A DNA stretch of 10,201 nt from an uncultured Clostridia bacterium (GTDB lineage Bacteria; Bacillota; Clostridia; Oscillospirales; Acutalibacteraceae), in the NCBI GenBank assembly GCA_937901145.1, contig CALCHE010000008.1, positions 1 through 10,201 of the forward strand. The letters run 5' to 3'. Shown here in pieces: positions 6,467-10,201 of this stretch; position 1 is the first letter of the stretch; every line of letters starts with the position of its first letter. Under the pieces are notes generated by a model that worked only from the letters and a program-made list of their open reading frames with translations, had not been told where the DNA came from and did not search any database. A program made the translations under genes and the position numbers.

Positions 6467-7972
6467 ACTTGTTGCTTTCGGCTTGATTGTAAAATAGCGC
6501 ATAACTACACCGGTGTAGTTACCCTTAAAAGTGATTTTTACAGTATATTTTCCGGGAAGTTTTCGTCCCTTTTCATAGGAAATAGTGTAATCTGTACCCT
6601 CTTTTAATTTTTTCTTATCCAAATCTGTTACTGTAGCCTTAGGACTTCTGACTTTGTTATCGTAAGTATAATCAGTCTTCGACAGTTTGAATTTATAAGG
6701 TCGGGAAATATATTCATCATTACCCTTATAATCACATTTTTTACACTTGCTTGTAATACAGCCGTACTTACTCAAGGTTGCCTTGGTAAGCACCTTTTCG
6801 AGTTTGTGTTCTTTGGTATAACCGTAATGAATCGGCTCATTAGTTATCGCACCGTTATAACCGGAAAACTTGATTTTTTTCCACTGCGCCTTTGTTCCTC
6901 TGTAGCACACATAAATATCTTCTGCATCCATACCTAAACTGAATGCTCTTTTCTTAACTTTTTTAACAGAAGTTCCGAAAATAACCTGCTTCAGGTTGTC
7001 GCAACCTGAAAATGCTTCTTCGCCTATTTCCTCTACATTGTTTAAATCAACCGATTCAAGCTTTCCTATAGAAGCAAAAGTTCGTTCTCCTATTTTCTCT
7101 ACACCGTCGGGAATAACCAGTTCTGTTATTTCATTACAATCTGCAAATGCAGCGTTACCTATAATATTAAGATTGGACGGCAACTCCTTAAGAATTAGTT
7201 TAAAACAACAGTTAAATGCACTTTCACCGATTTCCGTTACACTGTCAGGAATGTTAATACTTTCAAGTCTGTTGCAATTTGAAAATACTTGCGTCCCGAT
7301 TCTTTCTATATTCCCTTCAAAGGTTACTTTTTTTAATTTTAGACAAGCATTGAACGCCCCGTCACCAATTTCCTTTATGGTTGAAGGTATTGTAATTTCA
7401 GCAAGCTCCGACCAAGAAAAAGTAAATCTGGGGATTTCTGTCAAACCGGCAGGTATTTTAATTGTTTTTATCCCACTCCCATAAAAAACTCCTCCGCCCA
7501 TTTGCGTAAGAGAATCAGGTAAGTCAACGCTCTTTAATCTCTGAGTATTATAAAAAGCCTCGTTGCCGATATATTTGAGGCTATCAGAAAGTTTAACGCT
7601 CTCCAGAGAAACACACCGAGCAAAAACATAATCACCGATGTATGTAACAGAATCCGGTAAAACAATACGTTTGATGTTTACATCGGAAAAAGCCATTTGT
7701 TCAATTCTCTCTATGCCGTCAGAAACAGCAATTTCAGTAACTGTCCCAATATCCTCAAAAGCTCTTTCACCTATTATCTTGACGGGAAATCCACCGATTT
7801 CCGACGGGACAGTAACTTCACCGCCGATTCCTGTGTAATGTGTAATAACAGCGTAACCATCTACAATATCGTAAAGAAATTCCTCTGTACCTTCTGCCTG
7901 AGACATCATAACCGAAACACACATTATGCCTACTAAAATTACCATTAAACATAAAACTTTATTTTTCTTCAT
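5921..7972 (-). CDS. Exported BspA-type leucine-rich repeat protein with two FN3 domains
   Basis: A 683-residue secreted protein. The start is placed at ATG 7970-7972 because GGAG lies 9 bases upstream; the ATG at 7976-7978 is too close to it, and the TTG at 7985-7987 includes the first G of that site. Residues 1-26 are a signal peptide ending MMSQA. About 13 LRR_5 (BspA-like) units fill roughly 30-345, with cores such as IPDSVTEIGESAFNCC. A YRGTKAQWKKI segment and YNGAITNEPIHY close the solenoid, as is common in clostridial members. Cys405, Cys410 and Cys413 form a small CxxxxCxxC cluster, followed by an Ig-like segment (about 425-498). Two lysine-rich FN3 domains occupy about 503-587 and 590-683. 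No LPxTG, SLH, dockerin or C-terminal anchor is present, so attachment to the cell is unclear. Such proteins usually mediate binding to host or partner surfaces, but the ligand here is unknown. The FN3 half is nearly shared with the upstream paralog at 8066-9424. Confidence 0.9.
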   Translation of the reverse strand: MKKNKVLCLMVILVGIMCVSVMMSQAEGTEEFLYDIVDGYAVITHYTGIGGEVTVPSEIGGFPVKIIGERAFEDIGTVTEIAVSDGIERIEQMAFSDVNIKRIVLPDSVTYIGDYVFARCVSLESVKLSDSLKYIGNEAFYNTQRLKSVDLPDSLTQMGGGVFYGSGIKTIKIPAGLTEIPRFTFSWSELAEITIPSTIKEIGDGAFNACLKLKKVTFEGNIERIGTQVFSNCNRLESINIPDSVTEIGESAFNCCFKLILKELPSNLNIIGNAAFADCNEITELVIPDGVEKIGERTFASIGKLESVDLNNVEEIGEEAFSGCDNLKQVIFGTSVKKVKKRAFSLGMDAEDIYVCYRGTKAQWKKIKFSGYNGAITNEPIHYGYTKEHKLEKVLTKATLSKYGCITSKCKKCDYKGNDEYISRPYKFKLSKTDYTYDNKVRSPKATVTDLDKKKLKEGTDYTISYEKGRKLPGKYTVKITFKGNYTGVVMRYFTIKPKATSKLTASQTTSTITLKWSKVTGADGYAVYMYDTKTKKYKKVNSTTSSKYKITGLKAGKVYKFKVRAYTKDDGTIWGSYSDILETSTKTKAPTLFKLTSGTKQLTANWKTVSGVTGYEVMYSTSKKFTKKTTKTITIKKAKTKKTTIKKLSKGKKYYVKVRAYKTVNGKKIYGAFSSVKNVKVK

Positions 7973-7992
7973 TTTCATTTTCTCCAATCAAT

Positions 7993-8026
7993 AAAAACAC
8001 AAAGTGCACCCGAATGAGTGCACTTT
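7993..8026 (-). terminator. Hairpin terminator/attenuator between the two LRR/FN3 genes
   Basis: The perfect 9-bp stem AAAGTGCAC (8001-8009) and GTGCACTTT (8018-8026) has an 8-base loop and is followed on the minus strand by GTGTTTTTATTG. It lies 39 bases after the stop of the 8066-9424 gene and about 28 bases before the start of the next gene. No strong promoter is seen between hairpin and start, so the downstream gene may depend on read-through. Confidence 0.75.
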
Positions 8027-8065
8027 ATAATGCATCTCATTTATTTCAAAGGATACATATTATTC

Positions 8066-8614
8066 TTATTTAACCTTTACACTTTTAACTGAACTATAGG
8101 CACTGTAGATTTTCTTTCCGTTTACTATCTTATAGGCTCTGACCTTAACATAATACTTCTTGCCCTTTTTGAGCTTTTTAACAGTAGTCTTCTTGGTCTT
8201 TGCCTTTTTGATGGTGACCTTCTTGGTTGTCTTTGAAGTGAAATTCTTTGAGGTGGAATAAAGCACCTCATAGCCTGTGGCTCCGCTGACAGTTTTCCAG
8301 GTAGCTGTGAGCTGTTTTGAGCCTGCTGTGAGTTTAGATAATACAGGCGCTTTGGTTTTTGTGGCTGTTTCCAAAGCAGCAGAGTATTTACCCCATACTG
8401 TTTTTTTACCGTTCTTTTTAAATGCTCTGACTTTGAACTTATAAACCGTACCTGCTTTAAGCTTACTGATCTTAAGGCTTGTCTTTGTTACATCCTTAAG
8501 CTTTTCATACTTCTTTGTCTTTGAATTGTACTTATATACTCTGTAACCTTCCGCATCGGCTACTTTATTCCATTTTAGTGTAATAGTTGTTGTAGTTTGT
8601 GTAGCTGAAAGCTT
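8066..8614 (-). repeat. FN3-pair coding segment, copy 2 of 2
   Basis: This is the partner of 5921-6466. Both encode the same two FN3 domains, starting KLTASQTT or KLSATQTT and ending VKVK. Similarity drops sharply upstream of this point, which marks a module boundary between FN3 tail and LRR head. Confidence 0.8.
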
Positions 8615-9424
8615 TTTGACAGTGCCTACTGTAATTTCAGCTTTAGCTGACTGATTATAATGAACTATTCTGCCCACAAGTGCATCTTTCCATTTTGACG
8701 GAGCTTTAGAAGCATCGGTATAAATTTCAGACATACAAAAGCCGAACGCGTGCTCTTCTAATTCATCCACGCTTTTCGGAACAAAAACCTTTGGCAGAGA
8801 AGCTTCATAAAAAGCCCAATCTGCAACAACATTTACAACTGAAGGAATTACATATTTTTCGACCTCTTTACCTTGCGGAAATTTGAGTAAAGTAGTTTTA
8901 TCTTTACTGAAAACTACTCCGTCCACACTACATATATAAGAATTTTCTTTGTCAACATCTATTTTCTCTAAAGCTCTACACCCAATCAAAGAACCTATAC
9001 GCTTCACATTTTTAGGAACGCTTAAAGATTTCAAGCTATAACAATTTTCAATATCAGTATTATCGATATTTTTAAGTTTTCCTTTTTCAATAACAATAGA
9101 ACTTAATTTGTAACATCCGTGAATACCTTGGGATTCTATTTCAGTAACAGTTCCCGGAATTACAAGTTTTTTCAAATTATCAGAATACATAAAAGCATAT
9201 CTACCGATTACTCTTACGGTTTTGCCACCGATTTTTGAAGGAATAGTATAGTTTTTCTCTTCACCATGATACTTCGTAATTTTTAATGTGTTATCATCTA
9301 AAATGATGTAATTCAAAGAACCCTTTGAATACTCCGTCTCTTCCGCTGCGTAAGACTGAACTGCAAAGACACATAAAAAGATAAAAATGCACATTGTCAA
9401 CATAATAAAGCTTTTTTTCTTCAT
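8066..9424 (-). CDS. Exported BspA-type LRR protein with two FN3 domains (smaller paralog)
   Basis: A 452-residue secreted protein. The ATG at 9422-9424 follows AAGGAGGA (9431-9438) with a 6-base spacer. Residues 1-27 are a signal peptide ending QSYAA. The LRR region (about 35-232) has about six BspA-like units, several degenerate. It includes the insertion SVDGVVFSKDKTTLLKFPQG (166-185), typical of this family, where a stored-strand unit replaces a normal repeat. Two lysine-rich FN3 domains follow at about 270-355 and 358-452, ending SVKVK. No cell-wall sorting signal, membrane anchor or dockerin is present. A surface or secreted binding role is inferred from the family; the ligand is unknown. 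It is the first gene of a possible two-gene unit with the larger paralog, separated by a hairpin. Its promoter region is shared with a divergent Xre regulator and contains a copy of the putative operator. Confidence 0.9.
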   Translation of the reverse strand: MKKKSFIMLTMCIFIFLCVFAVQSYAAEETEYSKGSLNYIILDDNTLKITKYHGEEKNYTIPSKIGGKTVRVIGRYAFMYSDNLKKLVIPGTVTEIESQGIHGCYKLSSIVIEKGKLKNIDNTDIENCYSLKSLSVPKNVKRIGSLIGCRALEKIDVDKENSYICSVDGVVFSKDKTTLLKFPQGKEVEKYVIPSVVNVVADWAFYEASLPKVFVPKSVDELEEHAFGFCMSEIYTDASKAPSKWKDALVGRIVHYNQSAKAEITVGTVKKLSATQTTTTITLKWNKVADAEGYRVYKYNSKTKKYEKLKDVTKTSLKISKLKAGTVYKFKVRAFKKNGKKTVWGKYSAALETATKTKAPVLSKLTAGSKQLTATWKTVSGATGYEVLYSTSKNFTSKTTKKVTIKKAKTKKTTVKKLKKGKKYYVKVRAYKIVNGKKIYSAYSSVKSVKVK

Positions 9425-9454
9425 AACTTTTCCTCCTTATAGTAAAAAATCAAG

Positions 9455-9476
9455 ATGAGTTTACAGCATAACTCAT
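9455..9476 (-). promoter_or_regulatory. Leader hairpin upstream of the smaller LRR/FN3 gene
   Basis: The perfect 7-bp inverted repeat ATGAGTT (9455-9461) and AACTCAT (9470-9476), with an 8-base loop, would lie in the 5' leader of the LRR mRNA, 16 bases before its ribosome binding site. On the minus strand it is followed by CTTGATTTTTTACT, so it could also act as a weak attenuator. Confidence 0.35.
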
Positions 9477-9493
9477 TATTTGCGAAAAAAATC

Positions 9494-9499
9494 ATTATC
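9494..9499 (-). promoter_or_regulatory. Possible -10 box of the smaller LRR/FN3 gene
   Basis: GATAAT on the minus strand matches five of six -10 positions, but no good -35 lies 16-18 bases upstream. It overlaps the operator-like dyad at 9496-9512, so binding there would block it. The implied leader is about 63 bases. Confidence 0.3.
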
Positions 9500-9512
9500 T
9501 GTAAAACAGTAT
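9496..9512. promoter_or_regulatory. Operator-like dyad 3 (LRR-gene side)
   Basis: The plus strand reads TATCTGTAAAACAGTAT with the core CTGT-AAA-ACAG. In the reverse direction it reads CTGTTTTACAGATAA, which differs at one base from CTGTTTTGCAGATAA of dyad 1. It probably binds the product of the divergent Xre gene, and would overlap the LRR-gene promoter. Confidence 0.5.
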
Positions 9513-9573
9513 GGTTATCTCTTCACAATAACACACTAACACAATTCTAAAAAGAAATCAACTGGAAAGAAAA

Positions 9574-9600
9574 AAGTTTGTGAATTATGCGCACAAGCTT
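9574..9600. repeat. Inverted repeat in the divergent promoter region
   Basis: AAGTTTGTG (9574-9582) and CACAAGCTT (9592-9600) are inverted copies with one difference, around a 9-base centre, and directly abut operator-like dyad 1. A TTGTGA inside the left arm (9578-9583) could be a -35 with TATCTG (9601-9606) 17 bases on. The function is unknown; it may be a second protein-binding site. Confidence 0.4.
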
Positions 9601-9617
9601 TATCTGTTTTGCAGATA
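9601..9617. promoter_or_regulatory. Operator-like dyad 1 (regulator side)
   Basis: TATCTG-TTTTG-CAGATA is a perfect 6+6 inverted repeat; with flanking bases the arms extend to 8 (TTTATCTG/CAGATAAA, 9599-9619). It is 17 bases long, the same length as dyad 2, and its centre is 25 bases from that of dyad 2. A perfect minus-strand TTGACA (9620-9625) lies between dyads 1 and 2, so dyad 1 would fall in the spacer of any promoter using it. Confidence 0.55.
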
Positions 9618-9625
9618 AATGTCAA

Positions 9626-9642
9626 TATCTGTATTCGAGATA
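9626..9642. promoter_or_regulatory. Operator-like dyad 2 (regulator side)
   Basis: TATCTGTATTCGAGATA matches dyad 1 at 14 of 17 positions. It ends two bases before TATAAT (9645-9650), so a bound repressor would block transcription of the regulator gene. This fits simple autorepression by the Xre protein. Confidence 0.55.
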
Positions 9643-9644
9643 TT

Positions 9645-9650
9645 TATAAT
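9645..9650 (+). promoter_or_regulatory. Possible -10 box of the Xre regulator gene
   Basis: A perfect TATAAT on the plus strand lies 17 bases before the ATG. No clear -35 is visible 16-18 bases upstream, and the implied leader of about 11 bases is short, barely covering the AGGTG site. A promoter further upstream (TTGTGA 9578-9583 with TATCTG 9601-9606) is an alternative. Confidence 0.35.
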
Positions 9651-9667
9651 ATTTTCAGGTGATAAAA

Positions 9668-9883
9668 ATGATTTTCAAAAATATTCGTGCTTTGCGAGAA
9701 GATAAAGATTTAAAACAACGCGAAATAGCAAACTACTTAGGAGTCTCACAGAACACTTATTCACAATATGAAACCGGAGTTATTGCTTTTACTGACCAAA
9801 TTCTTTTAAAGCTTGCTGACTATTATGGAGTAAGCGTAGATTATCTTATGGACAGAACCAATAATCCTCAACCATATAAATAA
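9668..9883 (+). CDS. Small Xre-family helix-turn-helix transcriptional regulator
   Basis: A 71-residue cytoplasmic DNA-binding protein that is almost entirely one HTH_3 (Cro/C1-type) domain: helix 1 about 3-12 (KNIRALREDK), turn-helix pair about 15-35 (LKQREIANYLGVSQNTYSQYE), then LLKLADYYGVSVDYLMDRT at 46-64, the usual closing helices. There is no sensor or protease domain, so it would act as a dimer without obvious ligand input. The ATG at 9668 is preferred because AGGTGA lies 6 bases upstream; the GTG at 9659 lies within that site. It is the only plus-strand gene in the window, divergent from the LRR/FN3 gene. Three matching dyads in the shared 243-base region suggest autorepression and control of the LRR gene. 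A terminator follows 6 bases after the stop. No phage, toxin or plasmid gene accompanies it here. Confidence 0.9.
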   Translation: MIFKNIRALREDKDLKQREIANYLGVSQNTYSQYETGVIAFTDQILLKLADYYGVSVDYLMDRTNNPQPYK

Positions 9884-9889
9884 ATGCAA

Positions 9890-9919
9890 AAGCCGAGCGT
9901 TATGCCCGGCTTAATTTTT
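9890..9919 (+). terminator. Terminator of the Xre regulator gene
   Basis: The stem AAGCCG plus GC (9890-9895, 9897-9898) pairs with GC plus CGGCTT (9904-9905, 9907-9912) across one A/C mismatch, and is followed by AATTTTT (9913-9919) on the plus strand. Confidence 0.8.
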
Positions 9920-9930
9920 ACGCTAAGAGA

Positions 9931-9961
9931 AAAAGAAAAACAGCCTACTTTCGTAGACTGT
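9931..9961 (-). terminator. rRNA operon terminator
   Basis: The 9-bp stem (9953-9961 with 9940-9948, one G-U on the minus strand) has a GAAA tetraloop and is followed by TTTTTCTTTTTC. It lies about 70 bases after the 23S 3' end, so the operon ends here without a 5S gene. It stands back to back with the terminator of the convergent Xre gene. Confidence 0.85.
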
Positions 9962-10031
9962 CTGATGTACCTTCAAAACTGAACAAAGGAGAGTAAAGTG
10001 AGTTTGTAGCACTTGTTTGAACCAAGGAATT

Positions 10032-10201
10032 ATGGTCAAGCCCTCGACCTATTAGTATTGCCTAGCTGAATGCATCACTGCACTTACACATGCAACCTAT
10101 CAACCTCATAGTCCTTGAGGGGTCTTACTAGCTTATGCTATGGGATATCTTATCTTGGAGATGGCTTCACGCTTAGATGCTTTCAGCGTTTATCCAATCC
10201 G
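10032..10201 (-). rRNA. 23S ribosomal RNA, 3' end (about 170 bases)
   Basis: Read on the minus strand from the window edge, the sequence shows the conserved 3' part of bacterial 23S rRNA: CGCTGAAAGCATCTAAGCG, then AAGCC, GGTTGATAGGTTGCATGTG, CAGTGATGCATTCAGCTAG, CTAATAGGTCGAGGGCTT. The mature 3' end is expected near GGGCTTGACC (about 10032-10034), the strand that pairs with the 5' end of 23S. The rest of the gene and the 16S lie to the right, outside the window. The following 70 bases carry a spacer with GTTCAGTTTTGAAGG, typical of Clostridia rRNA operons, and a terminator, but no 5S or tRNA. Confidence 0.95.

Noticed and set aside
6996..7484. Plus-strand frame of 162 codons inside the larger LRR gene
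   Set aside because: It follows the periodicity of the LRR repeats on the opposite strand and has no promoter or ribosome binding site.
7973..7987. TTG start for the larger LRR/FN3 gene
   Set aside because: It includes the first G of the GGAG ribosome binding site; the ATG at 7970-7972 gives a normal spacer and signal peptide.
9659..9667. GTG start for the Xre regulator
   Set aside because: The GTG lies within the AGGTGA site that serves the ATG at 9668.
1..10201. CRISPR array, tRNA genes, insertion sequence or phage module
   Set aside because: No regularly spaced repeats, no cloverleaf with a CCA-type end, and no transposase or integrase motif seen. A lone Xre protein does not make a prophage.

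Overview
The window looks like a chromosomal segment of a low- to mid-GC Gram-positive gut or rumen Clostridia bacterium (Ruminococcaceae/Oscillospiraceae-like). The grounds are clear GGAGG-type ribosome binding sites, sigma-A-type promoters, many intrinsic terminators, BspA-type leucine-rich-repeat proteins carrying lysine-rich fibronectin type III domains, and a Firmicutes-like 23S rRNA end. This assignment is inference from style, not a database match.

Layout from right to left, which is the direction of transcription for nearly everything. At the right edge is the 3' end of a 23S rRNA gene on the minus strand (about 10032-10201). It is followed directly by a strong terminator with no room for a 5S gene. 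A convergent plus-strand gene encodes a 71-aa Xre-family regulator (9668-9883). Its divergent neighbour is an exported LRR/FN3 protein (8066-9424), and a second, larger paralog follows (5921-7972). The 243-base region between regulator and LRR gene holds three copies of a dyad (core CTGTWWWNCAG-like) that look like operators, so the regulator may control itself and the LRR gene.

Next comes a small inverted-repeat element (5775-5856), then a MATE-family transporter gene with a near-perfect promoter. That gene is interrupted by a single in-frame TAA (4290-5660). A membrane-embedded M28-type metallopeptidase follows (2994-4217); its ribosome binding site is buried in the arm of the hairpin that terminates the MATE transcript. 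Then come a stand-alone acyl-CoA synthetase-like adenylating enzyme with its own promoter and terminator (1155-2789), an N-terminally truncated alpha/beta-hydrolase remnant (338-1054), and the first 55 codons of a second exported protein, possibly of the same hydrolase type (1-166, running off the window).

Most genes sit in single-gene transcription units bounded by their own promoters and hairpins, and no metabolic pathway links them. I see no CRISPR array, tRNA, insertion sequence or phage module, and no gene-free stretch over 300 bases. The most interesting points are the Xre/LRR operator arrangement, the terminator-RBS overlap before the peptidase, the point-nonsense MATE gene, and the 23S gene lacking a 5S downstream. 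I do not see convincing evidence of a wholly new system.
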